Part shown: positions 26,173 through 34,871 of the stretch, piece after piece | Position numbering within the stretch: the first letter of the stretch is position 1 | Layout: each line of letters starts with the position of its first letter | DNA from: Pedobacter sp. L105 | GTDB taxonomy: Bacteria; Bacteroidota; Bacteroidia; Sphingobacteriales; Sphingobacteriaceae | Assembly (NCBI RefSeq): GCF_009765875.1 | Contig: NZ_LMUP01000002.1 | Location: 1 to 64,000, forward strand | Direction: 5' to 3' | Length of the DNA: 64,000 nt | The notes under the pieces: model-generated | What the model saw: only the letters and a program-made list of their open reading frames with translations | Databases searched by the model: none | What the model was told of the DNA's origin: nothing | Position numbers and translations under genes: made by a program

Positions 26173-26937
26173 TTATTTCTCAACCGCCCAGAAGATTGCA
26201 TTGCTGAATAATCTGGTGTAATTCTTATCCTGAAACAGGATTGGGGAATGCCCCATAAAGATGTAAATATTCCTGGCTTTATAATGAGGATTAGTCCATA
26301 CTACAGGATGATCTCCATTCATTTTAATTTTAGAATCCGGCTCATAACTAGACTCATCTACTGTGGCCAATACCTGTACATTTGGTCGCGGACTTTTATC
26401 ATAAGTATACCATTCTTCTTTTTGAACGGGGAAAGATGATGGGATACCTTTCATTACAGGATGATGTTTATCTTCTATATTTACCGTAGCCTTTGCAAAA
26501 GTAGCAATGTAATCCTTAAACCGGATACCTCCCATAAAATCATGGAACCAGTTCCACATTGGATAACCGTCAAATTCACCGATTAAGGTAGCATGATGAA
26601 AACCGACCCAGCCTCCCCTTCCTTCAGTAATATATTTTTGAAAAGCCGCAGCTGCCTTTTCTTTCCATGCATAAGGTGCGCAATCAAGTTGAATGAACAA
26701 CTGATATTGTGATAAAAACTGATCATCTATCTGGTCGGTATTTTGAATATAATCGATAGCAAAATTATTATCCGCAGCTAATTTATCCAGCCATACTATG
26801 GCTGCTTTTGAATAATCTATGTGGTGCCCTCCATTTTCATATAGCGCTATTACCCTAAATTTGGGCGCTTTTTGTTGTGCGCATACCATAAAAATGGATA
26901 AAAGAAAACAAACAAACGTAGATCCAACCTTCTTCAT
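26173..26937 (-). CDS. ThuA-domain protein, exported (ThuA-3)
   Basis: 254 residues from MKKVGSTFVCFLLSIF (a Met two codons earlier is possible). Signal peptide then ThuA domain: FRVIALYENGGHHIDYSKAAIVW, YQLFIQLDCAPYAW, GGWVGFHHATLIG, EEWYTYDKSPRPNVQVLATVD, NPHYKARNIYIFMGHSP. Paralogue of ThuA-2 (convergent). Upstream lies the -7 box TACTTTTG (26959-26966 on the minus strand) and, 22 bp further, operator-like repeat B, so activation by a factor bound at -33 is plausible. Confidence 0.88.
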   Translation of the reverse strand: MKKVGSTFVCFLLSIFMVCAQQKAPKFRVIALYENGGHHIDYSKAAIVWLDKLAADNNFAIDYIQNTDQIDDQFLSQYQLFIQLDCAPYAWKEKAAAAFQKYITEGRGGWVGFHHATLIGEFDGYPMWNWFHDFMGGIRFKDYIATFAKATVNIEDKHHPVMKGIPSSFPVQKEEWYTYDKSPRPNVQVLATVDESSYEPDSKIKMNGDHPVVWTNPHYKARNIYIFMGHSPILFQDKNYTRLFSNAIFWAVEK

Positions 26938-26958
26938 GTTCAAATTTTAATTACCCTG

Positions 26959-26966
26959 CAAAAGTA
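26959..26966 (-). promoter_or_regulatory. -7 box TACTTTTG of the ThuA-3 promoter
   Basis: Perfect match to TANNTTTG read on the minus strand, 22 bp from the ThuA-3 start at 26937. No TTTG exists at the expected -33 place; repeat B abuts that place instead, as expected for an activator-dependent promoter. Confidence 0.55.
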
Positions 26967-26988
26967 TCATGAAAACCGGCATACGCAC

Positions 26989-27005
26989 CACTACATCAGC
27001 ACTAC
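26989..27005. promoter_or_regulatory. Operator-like direct repeat B (CACTAC-N5-CACTAC)
   Basis: Two identical half-sites, 26989-26994 and 27000-27005, 11 bp apart, between the divergent ThuA-3 and sensor genes. It sits 22 bp upstream of the -7 box at 26959-26966. Confidence 0.65.
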
Positions 27006-27253
27006 TTTAAATCATTTTATTCATTTTTTTAAGATCACGGGATAGAAATTTAAGTATCTGCTTTTTTACGATATAAATTAACGTTTTTCCTCTCTTATCG
27101 GCTTTTCTTTAAGTAATTTACACACTCTAAGTAGTTATTAAAGGCTTAGCATAATAATTATCACCCTATTCTTAACCGAATTAACTTAATGAACCTGCAT
27201 TAGCCCGTAGAAAAATAATGCAGGTTTCATCACCTTTAAACCAACTGTATCCA

Positions 27254-30154
27254 ATGAAAAGAATCATTTTTATGATTATTTTTTGTCGTGTTTTACTATC
27301 TACAGCACTAGCACAAGCAACTATAGGCCTACCCACTATAAAGAATTACAAAAGCTCTGACTACAATGCGGCTACAGAAATCTGGGATATTCATCAGGAC
27401 AGCAACGGGATTCTCTACTATGCCAATAACGATGGACTACTAACCTTTAATGGCAGTTACTGGAAGCATTATTCTATGCCGAATAAAACACCCATTAAAT
27501 CTTTAGCCATTGATACCGATGGCAAGATCTACGTGGGCGGCCAGGATGAACTTGGATATTTTCTTCCCGATGAAAACGGGATTTTAAAATTTCATTCCAT
27601 TAAACAACTTTTACCACCTGTAGCAAGGCAGTTCGCGGATATATGGGATATTATAATTATTGACCATCAGATCTTTTTTAGAACTGTAGAAGCTATTTTT
27701 CAGTACAAAAACAATAAAATAAAGGTCTTTGATGCCAATGGTGGTTGGGTTTTAATGAATAAAGCCGGTAACCAGGTTTATGCTCAGGACAGGGATTCCG
27801 GTTTGATGGTTTTCAAAAACGGGCAATGGGTTTCTCCTTTTACGAAAAAAGAAGGCAGCCCTCTCCGTGTTACAGGGATTATGGATTATCAAAAAGATAC
27901 CCTGCTGGTCACTACTTTAAAAAACGGACTATATTTGTTACATGGCAATACGCTAACTAAAAAGACTACACTTGCAGATCATATTTTTGCGTACGACCTG
28001 ATCAACTGTGCAAAAAAAATAGAAGATAACCGTTATGCCATTGGCACTGCGCTAAGCGGGATGTTGGTTATCGACAAAAAGGGAGAACTGATCCAAAGGT
28101 TTTCTACAGCTGAGGGACTGCAAAATGCAAAAGTACTGAGTATTTTAAGCGATCGCGACCAAAACCTGTGGCTGGGCCTGGAAAATGGCATCTCTTTTAT
28201 CAATTACCATACAGCCATTAAACATATCCACCCCGTCAAAGAAATTCAAACAGTAAGCAGCGCCATCAGGATCTTTAACAAAAGATTATACATCGGTACG
28301 TCAAATGGATTATACAGCGTACCTATTGATCTTTCTAAAAAAGACCTGAGCGATAATAAAGGAATATTTACCGAGGTAGCTAATACCAGAGGCGAAATAC
28401 TAAACCTTACAGAACTAAACCATCAGCTTTTATTTGGACATCATGAAGGCGCATCTCTCATTAAAGATAATACAGCCATTCCCATTACTACCAGACAAGG
28501 AGTTTGGTCCATTAAATCTTTCCCGGCTGAGCCGGACCTGATTGCAGGAACTTATACGGGTTTGGAACTGATAAAAAATGTGAACGGCAAGCTGAAGGAC
28601 GATGGGAAAATTAAAGGCATTTATGAGTCGCTCGGTAATTTAGTAACAGATAAGCCTGACATCCTGTGGGCATCAAATCCCTACCGTGGTATCTATAGAA
28701 TGCAGATTTCATCTGATAGAAAAAGCATTGTCAACTACCAGATCTTAACAAAAAAAGAAGGCCTGCCATCAGTTTTAAACAACCAGATCTACCGCATCCG
28801 TAACCAGGTAGTATTTACCACAGCACATGGGGTGTTTGAATACGATACTAAAATCAAAAAATTTGTTCCTTCCGCTTTCTTTAAACCTATTTTTGAACAA
28901 AGAAGCGTACAATATTTAACTGAAGATGCCGAACATAATATCTGGTTTGTGAGCGATGATTGTGTCGGCGTAATCGACTTCAGGAAAAAAGAAGCGCACC
29001 GGCCTTATGCTGTCATCTATTTTTCTGAATTGAATGCCCAAACAACAAAAGGATCTGATTTTATCTATCCCTATAATAACCAAAATATTTTTATCAGTGC
29101 TAATGATGGTATGTATCATCTCAATTATAGCCAGTATTCACAATCCCGTACGCCATTCCGGGTGTTGCTCAGTACAGTAAAAACTATAGATAACAAAGAC
29201 AGTTTAATTTATGGGGGATATAATCCTGCCCATACGCACAAGACTATACACCTGGCTAAGCGATGGAATTCATTTCATTTCGAATATTCTTCTACTTTGT
29301 ATGGACAGGAAAGCAATGTAGAATTTAGCTATAAGCTGGAAGGATTTGATAAAGAATGGTCTGGCTGGTCGTTAAAAACGGAAAAGGATTACACCAATCT
29401 ACCCTATGGAACCTATACTTTCTCTATAAGGGGACGCAACAATTTAGGACATGCGTCATCTCCTGTAAGTTATACTTTTGTGGTTGACCCTGCCTGGTAC
29501 CAAACGATTTGGGCCAATCTGGCGTATGTGTTTATCTCCATTTACGCACTTACACAGATTCTAGCCTGGCAGAAAAGGAGATTTATACTCCATCAGCAAA
29601 AATATGAGGAAGAACAGGTGCGGCTGAATTATTTACACAGTCTAGAGCTGGACAGAAATGAAAAAGAGATCATTACCTTACAAAAAGAAAGTCTGGAAGC
29701 CGAGCTGCAGTTTAAGAACAAAGAACTGGCTACTGTTACGATGCATCTCGTTGAACGGGGTGGCATTTTACTGAATATCAAACAGGCGTTGCTTACCTTA
29801 ATGAAGAATACAAGCATCCCTGATCCGGAACATGAGTTCAGGAGCGTGTTCCGTTTACTGGATGAAATTGAGAAAAAAAATGATGACTGGAATCAGTTTG
29901 CCATTTACTTTGACCAGGTACACAATAATTTTCTTACGATTTTAAAGAACAAGTATCCAGGTTTAAGCTCTACAGACTTAAAGTTATGTGCGTATTTAAG
30001 ACTAAACCTGAGCTCTAAAGAGATTGCCCAGCTGATGAATATCTCGCTTAAGGGAGTAGAGATCAGCAGGTACCGTATCCGTAAGAAAATGGAATTGACA
30101 ACAGAGGTAAACCTATACGATTTCTTAATCAGGATAACACAAACCCCATCTTAA
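27254..30154 (+). CDS. Membrane-bound propeller / Y_Y_Y sensor with C-terminal LuxR-like HTH
   Basis: 966 residues from MKRIIFMIIFCRVLL (signal peptide; the frame has an earlier Met at 27218). Residues ~30-640 form periplasmic beta-propeller repeats (IWDIHQDSNGILYYANNDG, LSDRDQNLWLGLENG, EDAEHNIWFVSDD). Then comes a Y_Y_Y domain (VEFSYKLEGFDKEWSGWS, YGTYTFSIRGRN), one membrane helix (WANLAYVFISIYALTQILAW), a cytoplasmic coiled coil, and a C-terminal HTH: SSTDLKLCAYLRLNLSSKEIAQLMNIS with ISRYRIRKKM. There is no kinase or receiver domain, so it is a one-component transmembrane regulator. Lying among ThuA genes and a glycosidase operon, it is the natural candidate to read a sugar and bind the CACTAC repeats; that link is inference. 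Confidence 0.9.
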   Translation: MKRIIFMIIFCRVLLSTALAQATIGLPTIKNYKSSDYNAATEIWDIHQDSNGILYYANNDGLLTFNGSYWKHYSMPNKTPIKSLAIDTDGKIYVGGQDELGYFLPDENGILKFHSIKQLLPPVARQFADIWDIIIIDHQIFFRTVEAIFQYKNNKIKVFDANGGWVLMNKAGNQVYAQDRDSGLMVFKNGQWVSPFTKKEGSPLRVTGIMDYQKDTLLVTTLKNGLYLLHGNTLTKKTTLADHIFAYDLINCAKKIEDNRYAIGTALSGMLVIDKKGELIQRFSTAEGLQNAKVLSILSDRDQNLWLGLENGISFINYHTAIKHIHPVKEIQTVSSAIRIFNKRLYIGTSNGLYSVPIDLSKKDLSDNKGIFTEVANTRGEILNLTELNHQLLFGHHEGASLIKDNTAIPITTRQGVWSIKSFPAEPDLIAGTYTGLELIKNVNGKLKDDGKIKGIYESLGNLVTDKPDILWASNPYRGIYRMQISSDRKSIVNYQILTKKEGLPSVLNNQIYRIRNQVVFTTAHGVFEYDTKIKKFVPSAFFKPIFEQRSVQYLTEDAEHNIWFVSDDCVGVIDFRKKEAHRPYAVIYFSELNAQTTKGSDFIYPYNNQNIFISANDGMYHLNYSQYSQSRTPFRVLLSTVKTIDNKDSLIYGGYNPAHTHKTIHLAKRWNSFHFEYSSTLYGQESNVEFSYKLEGFDKEWSGWSLKTEKDYTNLPYGTYTFSIRGRNNLGHASSPVSYTFVVDPAWYQTIWANLAYVFISIYALTQILAWQKRRFILHQQKYEEEQVRLNYLHSLELDRNEKEIITLQKESLEAELQFKNKELATVTMHLVERGGILLNIKQALLTLMKNTSIPDPEHEFRSVFRLLDEIEKKNDDWNQFAIYFDQVHNNFLTILKNKYPGLSSTDLKLCAYLRLNLSSKEIAQLMNISLKGVEISRYRIRKKMELTTEVNLYDFLIRITQTPS

Positions 30155-30222
30155 TAACCATGTAGATTACTGTTGACTTTCTTACACAAAGATTTTATAC
30201 ATAGATATTACCCATAGCAGCA

Positions 30223-32058
30223 TCATTCATTTGTAGCCACTGCCAAAAGGTACCATGCGTTATGGGGCAGCCACTGTTCTGCCCATCTCCAGTCGTAATC
30301 TTTATGGATCTCTTTGTAAGAGCGGTTAAAATCTATATTCTTTTCATTGGTTAAACCTGAAGTAATTCCATTCACTATTCCTCCCGGTGCGTTCGTGTAT
30401 TCAAAGGTTCCAAAAAAGCCATAGGTAGGATTATTATGACCAGTTCCCTGAAGCATAGAAGCATCAAAAGGATTTAAACCGAGTATCCAGTTCAGCTGAT
30501 TTAAGGCAAAAATTTCTGCCTGATCATGGAAAAGCTTATCGGTGGTAAACAGCTTTGCGGCCATTTTTGCAGCCGTAGCCATTGAGGCCAGTCTTGCGTT
30601 TTCCCCCTGCCACCATGGCGATGCATCACTGCCATGCGGGAAGAAAAAGGAGCTGCGCCTACTGCCCAGTGTATCCTGCACCAGCTGGCGGCTATAACCA
30701 AAAGGATTGTTCACCTCTCTGGTAATCGCCAATTCAAAATCCATAGATTTGTGTACGGCTTTTTTTATCTTAACCTGCATCTCTGCCGGGGCTTCAGGAT
30801 AATAATACAACAGGCTCACCAGTGGCATTCCCGCATCAGAGGGATGAAAAAACGGACGGTCTTTATTGTCGGCACGCCAGTAATTTTTATAATTCATGCC
30901 GGAAATCAGCCTGTCCATCAACTGGCCAGCCCTTTTTTCGGCAGCGCTTTTATAGACTTCTTTTTTGGTTACTTTATATAATTCTGTGGCGGCATTCAAT
31001 GCACAATAATCATCCAGTATGTTTTCCTGACCATCATAATCCATTTGCGGATTTTCCTTTTCCAGAAAGGCAAAAGCATTCTCCGCAGCTTTCAGGTAAT
31101 CGGCCTGACTAAAATCACCCGAAACAGGGTAAGCAGACGCCATGGCGAGGGAAGCAATAGCCATTCCTCCACCTGAGCGATAGCTCACTTCATAACTCTT
31201 TAAACTCTTGCCAGACATCTTTTTACTGAAAGCCTGATCACTGCTTTGTTTGATCCGGTAACTCCCCTCTTCAGCCTGGATCACCCTGTCCTGTGGCAAC
31301 TTCCCGGCTCCAGGTGCAGCAACAGAACGATAAAAAGATCCGTTTTTCACCTGCATACGCACCAGGTAATCTGCTCCGTATAGGGCTTCATCCAGCACAC
31401 GCCTGTTGATCTGGCGGAAATCTGTTCCTGGTTTACTGTGTAAAGCTTCATATGTTTTAAACAGGCTCCAGTCGGTTAAACCAATTTGCTGGGGATTAAA
31501 AAATGAGGAAAAAGAAAGATGGGAAAGATGTTTACCATAATCACCAGTAGCATCATACCATCCGCCATGGGCATCAATAGTATCTTTTGAAGTACCTGCC
31601 AGGGCCAAATGATGGTCGGCCTTGTCTAGCAGGCCTGAACTTCGCTGACCTTTAAAGTAGTATACCACATCAGATAAAGTAGCGCCTTCCAGTACATTTT
31701 TCCCGATTAAAAAAGGATACGAAGAAACGCCTCCTTTTGCTGAGCTGACTTCAATCCTATAGCTACCATCAGTTGTAAACCTGCTAAAATCTATCGTCCA
31801 GAATTGCCATTTCTTCCACTGATCTACTGTACCGCTGAACACCGGTTTTCCGCTAAATACAGGCCGACCAGTTTTCATATCAATCACCTTAAAAATTGGA
31901 ACAGTTATTTTACTATCGGCTACCAGGATGGCCTGTTTAGCCTTGTTGTCTTCATAACCCACATGGTTAGTCAAAACTTTTACAGATTGTGCCTGAAGAA
32001 AAAAAGGAATAAATAACATGATATTCAGTATTCCATTTTTCCTGTTGAATAAGTTCAT
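30223..32058 (-). CDS. Glycoside hydrolase family 9 protein with N-terminal Ig-like domain
   Basis: 611 residues. Signal peptide to ~24, an immunoglobulin-like CelD_N domain (~25-120: VKVLTNHVGYEDNKAKQAIL, WTIDFSRFTTDGSYRIEV), then the (alpha/alpha)6 GH9 domain. The catalytic-base region reads DAHGGWYDATGDYGKH (162-177, equivalent of GWHDAGD), followed by ILGLNPFDASMLQGTGHNNP and, near the end, RWAEQWLPHNAWYLLAVA with the acid-Glu region. Family 9 enzymes cut beta-1,4-glucans or act as exo-glucosaminidases; next to a chitinase, an exo-beta-glucosaminidase on chito-oligosaccharides is an attractive alternative. Last gene of the GH9-GH18-DUF5009 minus-strand operon. Confidence 0.9.
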   Translation of the reverse strand: MNLFNRKNGILNIMLFIPFFLQAQSVKVLTNHVGYEDNKAKQAILVADSKITVPIFKVIDMKTGRPVFSGKPVFSGTVDQWKKWQFWTIDFSRFTTDGSYRIEVSSAKGGVSSYPFLIGKNVLEGATLSDVVYYFKGQRSSGLLDKADHHLALAGTSKDTIDAHGGWYDATGDYGKHLSHLSFSSFFNPQQIGLTDWSLFKTYEALHSKPGTDFRQINRRVLDEALYGADYLVRMQVKNGSFYRSVAAPGAGKLPQDRVIQAEEGSYRIKQSSDQAFSKKMSGKSLKSYEVSYRSGGGMAIASLAMASAYPVSGDFSQADYLKAAENAFAFLEKENPQMDYDGQENILDDYCALNAATELYKVTKKEVYKSAAEKRAGQLMDRLISGMNYKNYWRADNKDRPFFHPSDAGMPLVSLLYYYPEAPAEMQVKIKKAVHKSMDFELAITREVNNPFGYSRQLVQDTLGSRRSSFFFPHGSDASPWWQGENARLASMATAAKMAAKLFTTDKLFHDQAEIFALNQLNWILGLNPFDASMLQGTGHNNPTYGFFGTFEYTNAPGGIVNGITSGLTNEKNIDFNRSYKEIHKDYDWRWAEQWLPHNAWYLLAVATNE

Positions 32059-32155
32059 AAAAATTATTTAAAAATTAGCTTTATTCACCTTCCACCTTAA
32101 CCGAGTAAGCCATTATCAGGCCCTCCCAACAAAGAAAGAGCTGGATAGTTGAGCG

Positions 32156-33316
32156 TTAATTTAAAGACTTGTAGGCCTGTGTTAAAAGATATCCTTTCTT
32201 GTCGTCGGCATATTCCCAGAACATCACCCCGCCCATATTTTCTGTTTTTACATACTTGCATTTATTTTTGACCGACCACTCATCATCAAAAGAGATGAAT
32301 TGCCGGGTGGTCCCGTTAAATAAATAAGCAGCTTTAGCATCATTATCTTTGTAATATTTAAATCCTTTCCGGTTTATCAGGCTATCTTTAAGAAAAGTAT
32401 AACCGCCACCCTGGGCATGTAAAGTTGTTTTCCCGCCCAGTCCGTGGTTTACATCATCCGCTACGATAGAGGAGCGACCATAAAAAGCAAGTCCCATAAC
32501 CAGTTTACCAACGGGCACTCCTGCCGTTATATAATCTGCCACAGCCTTAGCGGCATAATCTCCTGTATGATAAATTTTTGAAGGAAATAGATTGGTATGG
32601 TGAATAGCAACTCCCAGGCTGTCCTGAAAATAGTCGTAGGTCATCAGATTGATATAGTTCAGGTAAGCCTGGGCTTTATCCATTTCGGTATGCTCTAAAA
32701 AACGTTTAAAAGCACCTACTGCGGCAGTCAGCAATAACTTTTGTCCGGTTTGCTGCTGCATGACATCCAGTTCTGCACGTAATGCCTGGAAAAGCAGGGT
32801 ATAGTTTTGCTTATCTTCCGGGCGGTGTACGTTGCCTATACCTAACTGATCGGGATACTCCCAGTCGATATCAATACCATCCAGATGATACTGTTTAATG
32901 ATGGCTACGGCACTTGCTGCAAAAGCCTTTCTGGAAGTATCAGAAAGTGCGGCATCAGAAAAATTACCGCTCCACGCCCAGCCGCCAATAGATATCAGGA
33001 TCTTAAGGTCCGGGTTCTTTTGTTTAAGCAGGTTCAGGTTTTTAAAATTAACAGAATCTGTTTTGAGGTTTGTTAACCACGCCCGGTTATGCTGTATATT
33101 AACAAAAGCATAATTGATATGCGTTAGCTTTTTTACATCCAGCACGCTGGTATCTACTAAACCTTTGTAACCGCCAACATAGCCGATCACCACATATTTA
33201 TGAGCCGCCTTGTTTTGTGCATTCACCGCTGAAACTATCATCAATAAGCCCAACATTAAAAGGAGCCTTAATGCAGGTAGTTTTTGACCTGGATGTTTTA
33301 AGTATAAATTTATCAT
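32156..33316 (-). CDS. Glycoside hydrolase family 18 (chitinase-like)
   Basis: 386 residues with a signal peptide ending near VNAQ. The GH18 signature DGIDIDWEYP gives D146, D149, D151 and catalytic acid E153; the upstream strand LKILISIGGWAWSGNF is the other conserved SxGG motif; INLMTYDYFQD and MGGVMFWEYADD complete the barrel. It should hydrolyse beta-1,4-linked GlcNAc polymers (chitin or an N-glycan/peptidoglycan-related glycan) in the periplasm or outside. 19 bp separate it from the DUF5009 gene upstream; 97 bp from GH9 downstream. Confidence 0.92.
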   Translation of the reverse strand: MINLYLKHPGQKLPALRLLLMLGLLMIVSAVNAQNKAAHKYVVIGYVGGYKGLVDTSVLDVKKLTHINYAFVNIQHNRAWLTNLKTDSVNFKNLNLLKQKNPDLKILISIGGWAWSGNFSDAALSDTSRKAFAASAVAIIKQYHLDGIDIDWEYPDQLGIGNVHRPEDKQNYTLLFQALRAELDVMQQQTGQKLLLTAAVGAFKRFLEHTEMDKAQAYLNYINLMTYDYFQDSLGVAIHHTNLFPSKIYHTGDYAAKAVADYITAGVPVGKLVMGLAFYGRSSIVADDVNHGLGGKTTLHAQGGGYTFLKDSLINRKGFKYYKDNDAKAAYLFNGTTRQFISFDDEWSVKNKCKYVKTENMGGVMFWEYADDKKGYLLTQAYKSLN

Positions 33317-33335
33317 AAGTTATCAGTCTGGGTGA

Positions 33336-34511
33336 TTAAATTTTTAGTCTCAATCTTTTCTTTTCCATCAACCCTACCAGTGTAATTAACAGCAGCGACA
33401 TCAACACCGAGCGGATTAAGCCAACTGCTCCTGTATTAAGGAATGGAGGATAGATCACATGAAATAACCTGAAAAGATATACTTGAAAATAAGGCATCAG
33501 GTAACAGGTAAGCGTACTTGTTCCGGCGGGGCTGATGAATTTAAAGAGATCTTTCTTTCCCTTGATATCTACCAGATAAATGGCCATTTCAAACACCAGT
33601 ATGGTGATGCCGCTACAAATAAATACCCACGCCGGGGTAGAATGTATTTTCGAAATTCCTTCTGCATAAGGGCGAATGATCAAACCAAGCGCAATTGCCA
33701 GGATACCCGCCCCGGCAAGGATCAGCCAAAGCTGCTGCGTTTTACCTTTTGCTACCAGTTGCGCATACAATCCTGAAATTACGATACCGCCCATGGTTAA
33801 GGTTACTGAAGATCCATCGCCTATTAACCAAAGCCTGTGTGTGATCATCCCGGTATGTGCGGCGATATTAACTCCCGCAAACAAGATCAGAAACAGTAAT
33901 AACAACCCCAGCTTTCCTTTGGTAAAAAAATATACCAGTGCACAAACCAGGTACGACCAGCCAATGATACCCAATATTCCCCACCATCCTGGCCGCATAC
34001 CAGTCGGCATATCGGGTTTCCCCCCTTTATAGAGCACCGCCATTACTACCAGTAACCCTACTCCTATTCCCATTAGGCTATACTTTTTAGCTTTCTCCAT
34101 AGTTTCCGGATAATCCAGCCATATCATGAAAAAAGCAACGGTAATGATTAATGCCCACACGGCTTTGGGTAGTAATGAAGCAGCGCTATATTCTTCCAGG
34201 TTCACATGGTAAAAACCCATGATCAGCAAGGCCGCACTGCGACTAAGGATATAGATGATGATTTTTGTGGAAGACTCTCCTTTTTTGATTTTATTGCTGA
34301 TAGCAAAAGGAAGGGACAATCCAACGATAAACAAAAAGGCCGGAAAAATGGTATCTGCAAAGCCCATTGCATTTGCAGTTCCTTCTGCATGGTCTATCCA
34401 TAACGGAATGTGTTTTACTCCGCTCGCGTCATTAACGAATATCATTAAAAACATGGTTACAGCCCGGAGTACGTCAATTGATAAAAGTCGTTTAGGTAAT
34501 TGTGACATCAA
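33336..34511 (-). CDS. DUF5009 / heparan-alpha-glucosaminide acetyltransferase-like membrane protein
   Basis: 391 residues with about ten hydrophobic helices. It opens with RLLSIDVLRAVTMFLMIFVND and FADTIFPAFLFIVGLSLPFAI, the hallmark of the DUF5009/YeiB-HGSNAT acyltransferase group. HGSNAT moves acetyl groups across a membrane onto terminal glucosamine, which would fit the chitinase and GH9 genes immediately downstream. Substrate assignment is inference. Start could be either of the first two Met codons. First gene of the operon; site C lies 111 bp upstream. Confidence 0.82.
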   Translation of the reverse strand: MMSQLPKRLLSIDVLRAVTMFLMIFVNDASGVKHIPLWIDHAEGTANAMGFADTIFPAFLFIVGLSLPFAISNKIKKGESSTKIIIYILSRSAALLIMGFYHVNLEEYSAASLLPKAVWALIITVAFFMIWLDYPETMEKAKKYSLMGIGVGLLVVMAVLYKGGKPDMPTGMRPGWWGILGIIGWSYLVCALVYFFTKGKLGLLLLFLILFAGVNIAAHTGMITHRLWLIGDGSSVTLTMGGIVISGLYAQLVAKGKTQQLWLILAGAGILAIALGLIIRPYAEGISKIHSTPAWVFICSGITILVFEMAIYLVDIKGKKDLFKFISPAGTSTLTCYLMPYFQVYLFRLFHVIYPPFLNTGAVGLIRSVLMSLLLITLVGLMEKKRLRLKI

Positions 34512-34871
34512 ATTATTATAGTTTGAAAAATTGCGTATAAATCCCCTTAGGGCCTTAGCACCATATATCTATGGCATTGTGTTAAGATACATAGAAATAA
34601 AATCAGGTACGATTTTACTACCACTACTTTACCACTACGGATTAAAAAAAGCCTTTATTTCTGGTTAAATTAAGATTTGGTTAAATATTTATTAAAAATT
34701 ATTGATCTATGTGGCTCATCAATGCCATACAAAAATATCCGGTTGTGTCATCAAAAAAGCCATGAAAGTCACTGATCACTGTTAAATCATCTTATGGATA
34801 AATTATTTTTCTACAGATGCAACAACTGATAAAAGTTCACGTCTCATAACATGATACCACTAAATCCTTTT
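34512..34871. other. Divergent intergenic region upstream of DUF5009 and the outer-membrane barrel
   Basis: About 360 bp, AT-rich. It contains operator-like repeat C and, further right, GGTTAAAT twice (34663-34670 and 34679-34686). No gene, riboswitch or terminator seen. Confidence 0.5.
34622..34638. promoter_or_regulatory. Operator-like direct repeat C (CACTAC-N5-CACTAC)
   Basis: Identical half-sites at 34622-34627 and 34633-34638, 11 bp apart, between the glycosidase operon (minus) and the barrel gene (plus). Shares 14 of 15 bases of its core with site A. Confidence 0.65.

Larger units (their letters stand above)
26944..27253. other. Intergenic region between ThuA-3 and the propeller sensor
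   Basis: Roughly 310 bp. It holds the minus-strand promoter and repeat B near its left end; the remainder is AT-rich leader for the sensor gene, in which I see no riboswitch or gene. Confidence 0.5.

Noticed and set aside
34663..34686. GGTTAAAT direct repeat with 16-bp spacing as an operator
   Set aside because: AT-rich, spacing not helical, no second occurrence elsewhere; listed only as context of region C.
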